Part shown: positions 8,136 through 17,258 of the stretch, piece after piece
Layout of the letters: every line of letters starts with the position of its first letter
How positions within the stretch are numbered: position 1 is the stretch's first letter
Assembly: GCA_030603385.1 (NCBI GenBank)
Contig: JAUVXW010000009.1
Span: 62,001-126,000, forward strand
DNA from: Promethearchaeota archaeon
GTDB taxonomy: Archaea > Asgardarchaeota > Lokiarchaeia > Sigyniarchaeales > SOKP01
Length of the DNA stretch: 64,000 nucleotides
Direction of reading: 5' to 3'
Notes under the pieces: model-generated
The model's input: the letters and a program-made list of their open reading frames with translations, nothing else
Databases searched by the model: none
What the model was told of the DNA's origin: nothing
Program-made: the position numbers and the translations under genes

Positions 8136-8372
8136 ATTATATTCGCAACGTCAAAAATAACAAATCTAACTATTCCTAGAACTATTAATATATGTCCTAA
8201 GTGTAATAAAAAAAGTAAAATAACTCAAGATAAAAGTATGAACAAAGATGAAATAATTCAGTGGTTTTCTCTCTTCATCAATATAAATAAAGATAATTTC
8301 ACATTAGATTGGTTTAGAGGGCAAAAGTTAACATTTGAGAGTATTTATGAAATGAGAAAACAACCTTATTAA
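8136..8372 (+). pseudogene. Remnant of a zinc-ribbon protein gene
   Basis: After a TAG at 8133-8135 a frame is open to the stop at 8372 and encodes NICPKCNKKSKITQDKS followed by a 44 aa hydrophilic tail (MNKDEIIQWFSLF...) that begins at the only ATG (8238). The CPKC pair lies upstream of that ATG and no standard start codon precedes it, so this is either a decayed gene or a 44 aa protein. The rest of the 680-bp gap (7771-8449) holds the repeat and dyads listed separately. Confidence 0.35.
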
Positions 8373-8449
8373 TCAAAATTTATATAAAAGAAAGCAACCT
8401 AATTATTAATTACTTACAAATTATATTTTACAAATTTGGCGAAATTAAT

Positions 8450-9808
8450 ATGAAATCAAATACAAAATCAAATTTAATCATTATAGGATTCCTTTTCGCA
8501 TTATCAACGATGATAAGCATTAATCTCAATTCTGATGCAGGAAATAACGATAGAAGTACGGAATATAGTGATGATATTGAGTTTGATTATGAAAATGTGA
8601 AACTCTCAAAAATATCGGGAAAAATTCATATTGATAATAATTGGACTGTTGCCAAGAGTGCGGGAATTTGTACAGGTTCTGGCACTTATTCTGATCCATA
8701 TGTCATAGAAGATTTGGTAATAGATGGTAAGGGAACGGGAAATTGTATATTGATTGAAGACTCTAATGTATTCTTTAAAATAGAAAATTGTACGCTTTAT
8801 AATTCCGGAGGTGGACCACTTACGGCTGGGATTAAGTTAGATTCTGTTCGTAATGGATTATTAATCCAAAATAATGTTTTAAATAACTATGCATTTGGGA
8901 TATATTTACTGTCTAATGAAAAAGTAAAAATTATAGGAAACACCGTAAGTAACAACGTCGCCGATGGAATACAATTATCAATGGCTAATAATAACACGAT
9001 TTCGGGAAATGATGTAAATACTCATCCTTATTGGGGAATAGATTTACACCATAGTGATAATAACATGGTTTCGGACAACACTGCAAGCAACAATGATGAT
9101 GGAATACGTTTAGGGTTAAGTAATAATAACATAATTTCGGGAAACACTGTAAATTCTAATAATAATTTTGGGATAGAGATAATAACTAGTGATAACAACA
9201 CGGTTTTTGACAACACCGTAAACAATAACCGTCAAGGGATAGAATTAGGTAAAAGTGATAATAACACGATTTCGGGAAACACCGCAAATAATAACAGAGA
9301 GAATGGAATACGTTTAGGGTTAAGTCATCATAACAAAATTTCGGGAAACATTGTAAACAACAATACTGAAGATGGGATATATATACACTATAGTAATAAT
9401 AACACTGTCTCGGGAAACACTTTATTCAACAACAACAATACAGGGGTATATATAAGCTCTATTTCCAATAATAACAACATAGCTCTTAATTGCTTTATTA
9501 CTAATACTATCAATGCTGTTGATTATGGCTCGGGTAATCAATGGGATAATGGAATTAGGGGGAATTATTGGGCGGATTATGCTGGTTCAGATGCTAATGC
9601 TGACGGAATTGGTGACATTCCGTATAATATTACAGGTTCTGCGGGAAGTCAGGACAATTTTCCATTAATGAAATGTCCAATTTCAACTCGAAAGGGTGGG
9701 GGGGTTCCTTTCGAATTGATTATTTTAATTTCGGTTATTAGTGGAGGAGCAGTAATAGGTGTAGCAACCTTACTGTTAATTAGACGTAAAAGGAAAGGAA
9801 TACAATAA
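8450..9808 (+). CDS. NosD-like right-handed beta-helix surface protein
   Basis: 452 aa exported protein. Residues 9-27 form an N-terminal hydrophobic signal, residues about 45-390 are parallel beta-helix repeats (recurrent NNNTISGNTVNNN units, about 22-24 aa each), followed by GNYWADYAGSDANADGIGD, typical of NosD/CASH-domain proteins. A C-terminal membrane helix (about 422-445) with RRKRK anchors it with the repeats outside the cell. Such proteins bind or modify polysaccharides, but no catalytic residue can be assigned. It is the last host-like gene before the presumed left end of the mobile element. Confidence 0.85.
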   Translation: MKSNTKSNLIIIGFLFALSTMISINLNSDAGNNDRSTEYSDDIEFDYENVKLSKISGKIHIDNNWTVAKSAGICTGSGTYSDPYVIEDLVIDGKGTGNCILIEDSNVFFKIENCTLYNSGGGPLTAGIKLDSVRNGLLIQNNVLNNYAFGIYLLSNEKVKIIGNTVSNNVADGIQLSMANNNTISGNDVNTHPYWGIDLHHSDNNMVSDNTASNNDDGIRLGLSNNNIISGNTVNSNNNFGIEIITSDNNTVFDNTVNNNRQGIELGKSDNNTISGNTANNNRENGIRLGLSHHNKISGNIVNNNTEDGIYIHYSNNNTVSGNTLFNNNNTGVYISSISNNNNIALNCFITNTINAVDYGSGNQWDNGIRGNYWADYAGSDANADGIGDIPYNITGSAGSQDNFPLMKCPISTRKGGGVPFELIILISVISGGAVIGVATLLLIRRKRKGIQ

Positions 9809-9931
9809 TTAAATTTTTTTTTCCTATTTTTTTATTATTTTAAAATACTTAGTTTTTAACCCTCTTTTTCAATATCTCCAAGTATCTAAATCTAAGATAA
9901 ATTCATCTGCGAAACCTTCCAATCAATCTAT

Positions 9932-10153
9932 TTACTCTACGCCACTATTTGAAAGTTCATATTCAAAAGGGCGCCTATAAGGATTATGCTTACGCCTTAT
10001 TAATCCATTTCTGCGATAGTGCCAAATAGAGCTATTTACATTATTACTGTCTATGTTAGGTTCTATTTTTTGAAGGGATTCGGCTATATCTCGAACTATA
10101 GTCTCTTTATTCTCATTATTCATTATCTCAATTACAGTAAGAATTTGATACAT
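9932..10153 (-). CDS. Small winged-helix DNA-binding protein next to the integrase
   Basis: 73 aa with a helix-turn-helix and wing pattern: NKETIVRDIAESL, then SSIWHYRRNGLIRRKHNPYRRP, then YELSNSGVE. It resembles archaeal winged-helix regulators. It is divergent from the integrase gene with 170 bp between starts, a region with two copies of AATTTTATATAA that could be TATA boxes. A role as repressor or excision factor of the element is inferred only from position. Confidence 0.6.
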   Translation of the reverse strand: MYQILTVIEIMNNENKETIVRDIAESLQKIEPNIDSNNVNSSIWHYRRNGLIRRKHNPYRRPFEYELSNSGVE

Positions 10154-10324
10154 TCTACTTCATTAAGGATTAATTTTGAAAATGAAAATTTTATATAATA
10201 GCGAATATACTCAAACAATTTTATATAAAAATTTATGAAAGTTTCCAAAATTATAAATATAATAATTAATTTATAATAATTATAAATTTAAAAAAAATTT
10301 AAATTTTTGGAGGTATTAAGAAAC

Positions 10325-11779
10325 ATGTTAGAATTGAGTGAAGAAAAAGTATACGATATTCGAAAGGTTTATGGAAAAGACAAGAAATCAGGAGAAGACT
10401 TTTATAACAAATGGCTTAGAGAATATCCAATCCTAAAAAACGAAGATGTACAAAAGTGGATTAGAAATAAGATAAATCAATTTACTGATGAGGGAAAAAA
10501 TCCGAAAGGTTTCAAAATAACGACATATTTAAGACCATTATATCAATATTGCCTGTTTAATAAAGTAGAAAACCCTACAGATTTATTAGATGAAGTAAAC
10601 ATGACTGTAGAAATAAACGGAAAAAAGGGAGATATAGAAAACGGAAATCTAAGATTAAAGACATATATTAATTTTCTTTTGGATGTAATAAAAGACAAAA
10701 ATAACAAACAGAAATTACAGAAATTAAAAGATCTAAAATTTAGGGTAATGAAAAATACTGGAAAAGTAAAGATACCAAACGAAGTTTCAGTTAGAAATAT
10801 GATACAAGGCAGAATTAGGAGTTTTTACTCATCCCGTGGATTTCAATTATCCGTAAAAATAAAAACAAAGGATTCTGGTAAAAATGTAAACGAAATAGAT
10901 GTAGACAAAGAAATGATAAAACGAATTAAAAACAACATCAATAATATTACATATAATTTGGTCTGTAAATTTCAAACTCAGACAGGATTAAGAATAAATG
11001 ATATATTGAAAGAGTTAACAAATGGTAAATATGTAATTGAAAATTATAAAGATGGAGATTTCGAACGTTACTTTATTAGAAATTTTGAAACACAGAAAGA
11101 AAAAGTGGTAATTAATTTTATGCCATTTACAAACGAATTAGCAGATATGTTGAGTCTTACATATCCTGAAATAAAAGATGATTTAACCAAATTGGATTTA
11201 TCAAATTTATTTATAACAAGAAACAATAAACGTATAAGGGAAGTTGATTACTTAGACAGATTAAAATTGGCAACTAAAAGGGCTGGAATAAAAGGAAATA
11301 TGAAGACACATTTGCTTAGAAAATATTATATAACACAGATAGAAGATGTTAAGGAAATAAGTAGTAAATTTAGAGACCATTTAGAAGGACATACCACAGA
11401 TTATTCAGATAAAACATATAATAAGAATATTAGACGTATCAAATGGTTTTTTGATAATTGGAAATTAATAGAAGAGAGTATTTGTGTAAACGGTGTTATA
11501 TATGGTAAAACAGATAAGAAAGTTATAAAATTGGATAAAAGATACAAAGATATAATGGAACAATTAGTTGAAACCAATAAAACAAATACAGAATTACAAA
11601 ATAAATTAAATAGTATGGAACATAAGGTAGAAGGATTTGACCAGTTATTTAGAATATTACTCGAAAAGCAAAGATATTCAGAGGAAATCGATGAAAAACA
11701 TGGAATTGAATCTACAAAGGTATACAAAGTTATGAAAAAGGTATTTGAAGAACATTTTGAAAAGTTAAGTAAAAAATAA
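10325..11779 (+). CDS. Tyrosine recombinase (integrase)
   Basis: 484 aa site-specific recombinase. Catalytic residues can be placed: Arg223 in TGLRIND, His329 and Arg332 in HLLRK, His356 in LEGHTT, and nucleophile Tyr365 in KTYNKN, in the expected R-HxxR-H-Y order. The N-terminal half is a lysine-rich core-binding domain, and the last 75 residues are predicted coiled coil. ATG 10325 was chosen over the in-frame TTG at 10307 because GGAGGT (10309-10314) sits 10 nt upstream of it. Its location at the edge of the AT-rich mini-gene block marks it as the integrase of the element. Confidence 0.88.
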   Translation: MLELSEEKVYDIRKVYGKDKKSGEDFYNKWLREYPILKNEDVQKWIRNKINQFTDEGKNPKGFKITTYLRPLYQYCLFNKVENPTDLLDEVNMTVEINGKKGDIENGNLRLKTYINFLLDVIKDKNNKQKLQKLKDLKFRVMKNTGKVKIPNEVSVRNMIQGRIRSFYSSRGFQLSVKIKTKDSGKNVNEIDVDKEMIKRIKNNINNITYNLVCKFQTQTGLRINDILKELTNGKYVIENYKDGDFERYFIRNFETQKEKVVINFMPFTNELADMLSLTYPEIKDDLTKLDLSNLFITRNNKRIREVDYLDRLKLATKRAGIKGNMKTHLLRKYYITQIEDVKEISSKFRDHLEGHTTDYSDKTYNKNIRRIKWFFDNWKLIEESICVNGVIYGKTDKKVIKLDKRYKDIMEQLVETNKTNTELQNKLNSMEHKVEGFDQLFRILLEKQRYSEEIDEKHGIESTKVYKVMKKVFEEHFEKLSKK

Positions 11780-11822
11780 TTTTTTTTTTTCGTGAATTAT
11801 TATTTTAAAATTAGTATTCTTA

Positions 11823-13040
11823 TTATTTCCCTCTCTTTTCTATTAATAAATCTAAAATATCTTCTATGGTCATATCTCCAAAAAATTCATCAATCTTTTT
11901 ATCCTTCAACGAATTTAATTTTTTCTTTGTATATTCAAGCTTTTCGTTTATAAGTTTACTCTCTCTTTTAATATACTTTTTGGAATTTTCCAAATTTTTT
12001 ATCGCATATTCTGATTCTTCCATCTCCTTCATATAAAAGAATATATAATCATTAAGACGTTCTAATAATAATAGTATTGTTTTTATTAAATATGGTTTAT
12101 CTTGTGTAATTAATTTCTCTAAAACATCTGTGTCTTTTTTCTCCCTACCTATAAATTTTCCACGTGTATATTCATCATATTGATAACCTAAAATAGCATC
12201 AACAACAATTTTATCCAAATTATTATTAATATTTCCAATATGAAAATCATCTTTTTTTCTATCCTTAGAAATTATTTCACTTATATATTTTAAAATATTA
12301 GTATTTTTATATTTTATCGAATGTTCTATCATATCATCTAAATAATGATTTCTCATATAATTATAAACTTCATTGGTTGGTTCTGTTCTTAAAATAGAAT
12401 TGATCATATCTCGATTTACATTAATTTTATTATCTGGATATTTTATATTATAATCATTAAAATAATCTATTAAATAATTTACAATAGGTTCAATATAATG
12501 TGGATGTCTATTAGGATCCTTTCTATAATACAAAGTTTTATACATAAATGCCTTTTCGGAAACTGGTAAATTTAATCCTCTTTTTTCATCCTCTTCTTTT
12601 TTCTCCCTTTTTTCATCCTCTCTCTTTTTTTTCTCTTCTTTTTTTATTTCTAATTTTACTTTTCTTTTTATACGTTCCTCATACCATTCCTTTTCTACAA
12701 TAGGAAGTCCAATCACTTCATTTACATTATTAATATCAATCATATTCATAGTTTTTATTAATTCCTCTTTTTCTATATCATTCATATGTTCTATTTCAGA
12801 TTCTCTTTTACGGAAATCAAAAGGCATTTCATGAGTCTCAAAATAAAGCAATTGTACAAACTTCCATTTATAATCACTTTTATGACTTTTAAGTCTACCT
12901 AAGATATGCTTTGTTTCTCCAGTGTAATATCTCCAATCATCATTTCTACTCAAACAATTTAATATATAAATAAAATGATATTTATGTTTATTAATTCCAC
13001 ATAAAAATTCCATTTCTTTTTTAAACTCATCAATCTTCAT
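11823..13040 (-). CDS. GIY-YIG nuclease-domain protein with coiled-coil tail
   Basis: 405 aa. The N-terminal 100 residues match the GIY-YIG fold: YHFIYIL, then YYTGETKHILGRLKSHK with the conserved Arg, then ESEIEH supplying the acidic metal ligand. A highly charged linker (residues about 125-160, KKEEKKKREDEKREKKEE) and a long helical C-terminus follow. Related domains occur in homing endonucleases, restriction enzymes and Slx1/UvrC. It is convergent with the integrase and could act in element mobility or defence; the function is not determined. Confidence 0.7.
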   Translation of the reverse strand: MKIDEFKKEMEFLCGINKHKYHFIYILNCLSRNDDWRYYTGETKHILGRLKSHKSDYKWKFVQLLYFETHEMPFDFRKRESEIEHMNDIEKEELIKTMNMIDINNVNEVIGLPIVEKEWYEERIKRKVKLEIKKEEKKKREDEKREKKEEDEKRGLNLPVSEKAFMYKTLYYRKDPNRHPHYIEPIVNYLIDYFNDYNIKYPDNKINVNRDMINSILRTEPTNEVYNYMRNHYLDDMIEHSIKYKNTNILKYISEIISKDRKKDDFHIGNINNNLDKIVVDAILGYQYDEYTRGKFIGREKKDTDVLEKLITQDKPYLIKTILLLLERLNDYIFFYMKEMEESEYAIKNLENSKKYIKRESKLINEKLEYTKKKLNSLKDKKIDEFFGDMTIEDILDLLIEKRGK

Positions 13041-13283
13041 TTAAATAACCTTAATAAGCCATTTTTCTAAATAAATTATAATGTTTATAAAATTTAATAA
13101 TTTTGAATAAACACCATATCTAACAACCAATAATCATTAGAAAAAGAATAATTAATTTTTTTTCTCTAAATATCAAATTAAATAATCTAAAAATCAATAC
13201 AATCATCATTTATAACTGAAAATTTGAATGAATCATCACACATCAATATTTTATATTGGAAATTTATAAATATTATAAAAACC

Positions 13284-13322
13284 AATGTTTTGACTCTTAA
13301 ATTTGATAAACGCCAAAACATT
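13284..13322 (-). terminator. Hairpin after the leftward operon
   Basis: A perfect 9-bp inverted repeat, AATGTTTTG (13284-13292) and CAAAACATT (13314-13322), lies just beyond the last stop codon of the leftward operon (13346). On the minus strand it is followed by GGTTTTTATAATATTT. It is a plausible terminator of the operon starting at 22.3 kb. The rest of 13041-13345 is AT-rich and shows no gene. Confidence 0.5.
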
Positions 13323-13345
13323 TTAAATAAAAGAAAAAAAATTAA

Positions 13346-14035
13346 TTATTGTTCTTTTCCGCACATTGGACAGAACATTTTTGTTTCGTCTAATATTTCA
13401 GTTCCACATTCTGGACAATATAACTTTTGTATTTTATAAATTTCTTTTTGCTTTTTTATGGTTTCTCTTATATTCCTTTTTTTATGTCTCTTTTTGAATA
13501 TATTTTTCCCTGTAATAATAATAACTACAGACATATATCCAAGACATCCTAAAAATATATAAATAGGTATAAAAGTAAGTAGAACCAAAAAATCCAACGA
13601 AGTCTCTTTATATGTAGAATAATATTCAAAAGATATATAGGAAGAAATTACATCAAAATTTATAACCAAAATAGTCCACGTATCGTAAAAAGGGAAATCC
13701 ATATTATACCATGCTTCTCCTCCAGATTCATCTGTAAAATGCCAATAATTAGTATATGAATTATAATCATAAACATCAAAGTCAAGCCCGTGTTGCCCAG
13801 AAGACAATAAAACAACATAAAAATCGAATGGTGGATCACAATAAAATTTAAAAAGAAAATGATCTCCATCTTGTCCTTTAACATAAAAAAGCCATCCTGT
13901 ATCTCTCTGCATTTCACGTTCAGTACGTCCTTCCCATGTTTCTACTTTTGGATAAAAAACAACTATTATCGCTGAAATAACTACTCCTATTAATAAAAAG
14001 GAAACCAAAAACAAAACAATTATATATTTCTTCAT
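13346..14035 (-). CDS. Membrane protein with C-terminal zinc ribbon
   Basis: 229 aa. Residues 2-27 form a membrane helix, a beta-rich, aromatic extracytoplasmic domain follows (about 28-135), a second helix spans about 140-168, and a basic stretch leads to a zinc ribbon (CPECGTEI...MFCPMCGKEQ) at the C-terminus. The start was set at ATG 14035 because GGAGGTGAT lies 7 nt upstream; an in-frame ATG at 14056 sits before that site. Last gene of the operon. The fold suggests a two-helix protein with an exposed domain and a cytoplasmic Zn finger. Confidence 0.7.
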   Translation of the reverse strand: MKKYIIVLFLVSFLLIGVVISAIIVVFYPKVETWEGRTEREMQRDTGWLFYVKGQDGDHFLFKFYCDPPFDFYVVLLSSGQHGLDFDVYDYNSYTNYWHFTDESGGEAWYNMDFPFYDTWTILVINFDVISSYISFEYYSTYKETSLDFLVLLTFIPIYIFLGCLGYMSVVIIITGKNIFKKRHKKRNIRETIKKQKEIYKIQKLYCPECGTEILDETKMFCPMCGKEQ

Positions 14036-14076
14036 TTTTTTTATCACCTCCTTCATTTGTTTAATTTGAAATAAAT

Positions 14077-14553
14077 TTATCCAATTATCATTTCTCCTGT
14101 ATATCTAAAATTAATTCCTTCAACAATCAATTCCTCCATATCTGGATATTCACTCTTCATTCCCATAATTACCTGTTTCCATGTTATTAATTTACATGTC
14201 ATACATTCTGTCTCACCATATATATCAACAAAATCTTCAAGATAATGCTTATTTTTGGGTTGAATCCATTTTTTTAATCCTGTTAGTATCCAGATATGAT
14301 CTTCTTTAAACAGACATTCATCATATATTGGCTGAATTCTATGTCTATCTGCAATTATTTGCTTTATATTGTGCTTCTTATTATGAGTTTTACACCATAC
14401 ATACCTCTCATCTTTCGTCCTTAGCTTGTTAATTTCAATCATCTTCTCAGAATGTTGTTCGTCTATTTCGTTAAATTTTTTTCTTAAAATTCTGCTCTGT
14501 TCCCTTAGTTTCATTATTTCTTCATATAATTCCATTATTTCTTCTTCACTCAT
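14077..14553 (-). CDS. Hypothetical protein with N-terminal coiled coil and His/Cys cluster
   Basis: 158 aa. The first 50 residues are an acidic amphipathic helix (EEEIMELYEEIMKLREQ). The middle contains WCKTHNKKHNIK and later CMTCK, which may bind zinc. No family was recognised. A GGAGGTGTT ribosome site precedes the ATG. It sits within the long leftward operon of the element. Confidence 0.65.
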   Translation of the reverse strand: MSEEEIMELYEEIMKLREQSRILRKKFNEIDEQHSEKMIEINKLRTKDERYVWCKTHNKKHNIKQIIADRHRIQPIYDECLFKEDHIWILTGLKKWIQPKNKHYLEDFVDIYGETECMTCKLITWKQVIMGMKSEYPDMEELIVEGINFRYTGEMIIG

Positions 14554-14567
14554 TATTTAACACCTCC

Positions 14568-14882
14568 TTATTTTTTTAATGAATAATTTAACATATTAAA
14601 TACAGCCATATTTCTCCTCCTTATATTCATCAACCCGCCACTCTCATCTGTTTGGAATCTAAATTTTCTACCATCTTTTAGATTAATTAATGGTCTTTTA
14701 GCTGTTTTCGGAAATTTCTCAGAAATAGTAACAGAATTAATTTCTTCAAATTTAATCTCAGTTATATTTCCTCTATGAAACAAAAATACGATCTTATCGT
14801 CCTCAATCTTTAAAGTTCCCCAGTGTCGTCTTTTTGGTAATCGTGTTTCTCCTTCCAACATTAAAAATCCCTGATAACTCAT
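14568..14882 (-). CDS. Small PH/GRAM-like beta-domain protein
   Basis: 104 aa. The strand pattern GTLKIEDDKIVFLF, then ITEIKFEEINSVTIS, then LINLKDGRKFRFQT, then a terminal helix, resembles bacterial/archaeal PH or GRAM-type domains. This is fold-level pattern recognition, not a family match. A strong GGAGGTG site precedes the start, and the leader belongs to the repeated intergenic cassette of this operon. Confidence 0.6.
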   Translation of the reverse strand: MSYQGFLMLEGETRLPKRRHWGTLKIEDDKIVFLFHRGNITEIKFEEINSVTISEKFPKTAKRPLINLKDGRKFRFQTDESGGLMNIRRRNMAVFNMLNYSLKK

Positions 14883-14901
14883 CTTTTCACCTCCTCATTT
14901 G

Positions 14902-15108
14902 TTATTTTTTTAATGATTTTAAATCTTTTATCTTTTCATAAATATCTTTGTCAAATTGTTTTAAAAATTCTGAACTACATTTTTCTTTTAAATATTTCAC
15001 TATTTCCCTGATAATCGTTAATGAATCACGATTCATTTGTATACTTGATTTAACGTTCTCCTGTATAGAATCAATTCGTTTTAATATATCATCTAATTTT
15101 TCACTCAT
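14902..15108 (-). CDS. Small coiled-coil protein
   Basis: 68 aa, almost entirely helical, with heptad-like spacing (LDDILKRIDSIQENVKSSIQ). No membrane segment and no motif. The leader contains AATAAATTTAT...AACAAATGATGAGGTG, the repeated cassette of this operon. Function unknown. Confidence 0.6.
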   Translation of the reverse strand: MSEKLDDILKRIDSIQENVKSSIQMNRDSLTIIREIVKYLKEKCSSEFLKQFDKDIYEKIKDLKSLKK

Positions 15109-15150
15109 CTTATTATCACCTCATCATTTGTTATTTGGAATAAATTTATA

Positions 15151-15354
15151 TCATGATAATGATTTTTGATCTAATAAAATTCGAGTTAAATGTAACCCAA
15201 GACCTGGATATGCCCCTCCCCATATTCCAGCATATTCTCCAATTATAGCAATAGTAAGGAAGGTTATGACAATAATAATAAATATAATTGTATATTCCAA
15301 TAACTTAATTCTTTTTTCCAAATATTTTATTCTATTATCAAAATCTTCTGTCAT
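15151..15354 (-). CDS. Small single-helix membrane protein
   Basis: 67 aa. A charged N-terminus (MTEDFDNRIKYLEKRIKLLE) precedes one membrane helix (about residues 21-42) and a Gly-rich external tail. It overlaps the preceding gene by 4 nt (ATGA), implying translational coupling. No family recognised. Confidence 0.6.
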   Translation of the reverse strand: MTEDFDNRIKYLEKRIKLLEYTIIFIIIVITFLTIAIIGEYAGIWGGAYPGLGLHLTRILLDQKSLS

Positions 15355-15710
15355 GTTAGAACCTCCTGTTTTAATTTTTCCATATCTTTTATTGCTTCAT
15401 CTCTATATTCTATTACAATATCTTTTAATTCTGGCAATTCAAATAATTCTAATTTTAAAAATGTCACACGATTTTCATCATATATTTCTAAAAACATAAC
15501 CAATTCATTTTTTGGATGATAAGTCCATTCAAATCCACCGTATTTAATATTCCTTTTTTTTAATGCTTCGTTGGTTTTATTTATTAAATTAGAATATTTA
15601 TCCAATAGTTTACCTTTTAAAAAAATAGGTTCACTCCATTTTTCACCTGTATCTTTTTCTAATCGTTTTTGTCTTAGTTTTATCATTCTCTTATGATATT
15701 TTTCACTCAT
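15351..15710 (-). CDS. Hypothetical protein, 119 aa
   Basis: Soluble alpha/beta protein with a basic N-terminus (KYHKRMIKLRQKRLEK) and an acidic, helical C-terminus. The initiator ATG is preceded by AAGGGG and by the repeated intergenic cassette. Coupled by ATGA overlap to the membrane protein that follows. No domain recognised. Confidence 0.6.
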   Translation of the reverse strand: MSEKYHKRMIKLRQKRLEKDTGEKWSEPIFLKGKLLDKYSNLINKTNEALKKRNIKYGGFEWTYHPKNELVMFLEIYDENRVTFLKLELFELPELKDIVIEYRDEAIKDMEKLKQEVLT

Positions 15711-15752
15711 CTCTTTTCTACCCCTTCATTTGTGATTTGGAATAAATTTATT

Positions 15753-16484
15753 TTATATTAAAGCCTCAATATCATTTTCTTTATTTCCAATATCAATCCA
15801 ATAATCTATGGCTTGTTTAGCCTTTGGATTTGCTTCAAATCCAATGTATTTTCTATTTGTTATGATACAATTATAAGCAGTAGTTCCATTTCCCATAAAA
15901 GGGTCTAATACGATATCTCCTTCATTGCTTGAATTTTCAATTAAATCACGAACTAATCGATTTGGTAGTTTAGTACCAATTTTCGGTACATTAGCAGAAA
16001 TTCTAGGTCTACTCATAGTAAAAACATCTGGCATATTGAGTCTTAGTCTATTAAACTTGTATTTGTTTATGTCCCTAACCAAGAAATAGATATGATAATG
16101 AGCTGATGAGTATTTCTTTTTTGCTTTTGCTTGTGTAGTGCCACATACCCAAATACAATGGTTTAACCTAATCAAATCGAGTCTGTCTAATATTCTTTCT
16201 ACATTATTTAAATGATTCCAACCTAACACTATATACATTGAGCCAGAATGTTTTAACACTCTTTCTGCTTCTAACATCCATTTAAGTGTAAAATTATAAT
16301 AATGTTCTGGTTTAACTTCTACATATCCTTCCATTAAATTTTCAGAGTTTCTGACATAATTATATGCACCCTTATCAAACCAAATGCCAAACGGAGGATC
16401 TGCTATAATTAAATCAATTGAATTGTTACGTATTCTTTTCATGCCTGATATACAGTTTTCATAATAGATATGATTTAATTCCAT
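15753..16484 (-). CDS. DNA methyltransferase, beta-class, probably adenine-N6
   Basis: 243 aa. Catalytic motif IV DPPF lies at residues 29-32 and AdoMet-binding motif I DPFMGNGTT near residues 194-202, the circularly permuted order of beta-class DNA amino-methyltransferases. DPP[FWY] favours N6-adenine over N4-cytosine. No target-recognition domain of usual size is present between the motifs, so it is a compact enzyme. No restriction endonuclease gene is adjacent, so it is probably an orphan methylase that protects or marks the element DNA. Confidence 0.87.
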   Translation of the reverse strand: MELNHIYYENCISGMKRIRNNSIDLIIADPPFGIWFDKGAYNYVRNSENLMEGYVEVKPEHYYNFTLKWMLEAERVLKHSGSMYIVLGWNHLNNVERILDRLDLIRLNHCIWVCGTTQAKAKKKYSSAHYHIYFLVRDINKYKFNRLRLNMPDVFTMSRPRISANVPKIGTKLPNRLVRDLIENSSNEGDIVLDPFMGNGTTAYNCIITNRKYIGFEANPKAKQAIDYWIDIGNKENDIEALI

Positions 16485-16515
16485 TTAATCACCTGTTCTG
16501 TTTTTTGAAATAAAT

Positions 16516-16779
16516 TTATTTAATTATTCCTAAACGTATCTTGTTGGCTTTCCGTAAATACAATATTGGATAAATCATAAAAACAACAATAGTTAAAACT
16601 ATACCTATACACAAGCTAATCATTGCTTCGTATTGAAGGACATAATTACCCGTTGTATCTACATAATCAAGAGTTTGTATTGCATGTATCATAATATAAA
16701 GAATCACACAGCCAACTATTATTGAAATTGTGACCAATGTTCTTAATTTATCATATTTCATCATTTCCTCTTCACTCAT
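16516..16779 (-). CDS. Two-helix membrane protein
   Basis: 87 aa with two membrane helices (about residues 15-35 and 52-75) and a basic C-terminus. ATG 16779 was chosen because GGAGGTGG lies 8 nt upstream; the frame extends to a GTG at 16791 inside that site. It is in the leftward operon, between the methyltransferase and a module-bearing protein. Function unknown. Confidence 0.6.
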   Translation of the reverse strand: MSEEEMMKYDKLRTLVTISIIVGCVILYIMIHAIQTLDYVDTTGNYVLQYEAMISLCIGIVLTIVVFMIYPILYLRKANKIRLGIIK

Positions 16780-16799
16780 CCTTATTACCACCTCCTATA

Positions 16800-17252
16800 T
16801 TATTTAATTTCGATTTTTAAATGTTTACATTCCTTCAACTTCCTTTTTAAGAAATTCAAGAATTTTTTATATGATTTTAAACCATATCTTTTTTTAATCC
16901 AGTTGGTCATTGCTATGAAAATCATATCTACATCTTCCAATGTCTCTTTTAAAATTTGATTATCTAACTCCTTTTCTGTCACTTCTGTAAATCCTAATTC
17001 CTCCAATTTTTCTATTGACGGATCATCTAAAAATTTCTGCTTTAATTTTTCTTGTTTATTTTCTTGTTTATTTTCTTGTTCATGTTCCCACATTTTAAAA
17101 GCATGAGTTATCTCGTTATTTTTATTTAACGCAGTCCTATTTGTTTCATGATAATATTGTTCAAATAATATTTCTTGTCTTTTTGTATATCTTTGTCTAC
17201 TACCTTGAGAATAATACCATTTCTTTATTCTCCTCCAAAATTCATTACTCAT
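16800..17252 (-). CDS. Protein with the recurring ETGK/FxxW module
   Basis: 150 aa basic protein. Residues about 24-51 carry a copy of the module shared by at least eight proteins of this element: FEQYYHETNRTAL, then EITHAFKMW. A Glu/Lys/Gln linker (ENKQENKQEKLKQ) and a helical C-terminal domain follow. No other domain was recognised. The module seems to be a short alpha-beta-alpha unit, possibly for DNA or protein binding, placed before different effector domains. Confidence 0.6.
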   Translation of the reverse strand: MSNEFWRRIKKWYYSQGSRQRYTKRQEILFEQYYHETNRTALNKNNEITHAFKMWEHEQENKQENKQEKLKQKFLDDPSIEKLEELGFTEVTEKELDNQILKETLEDVDMIFIAMTNWIKKRYGLKSYKKFLNFLKRKLKECKHLKIEIK

Positions 17253-17258
17253 TTTATA

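Noticed and set aside
8820..9500. Repetitive DNA resembling a tandem or CRISPR-like array
   Set aside because: The periodicity comes from the beta-helix coding repeats (NNNTISGN units) of the NosD-like gene, not from identical repeats with spacers.
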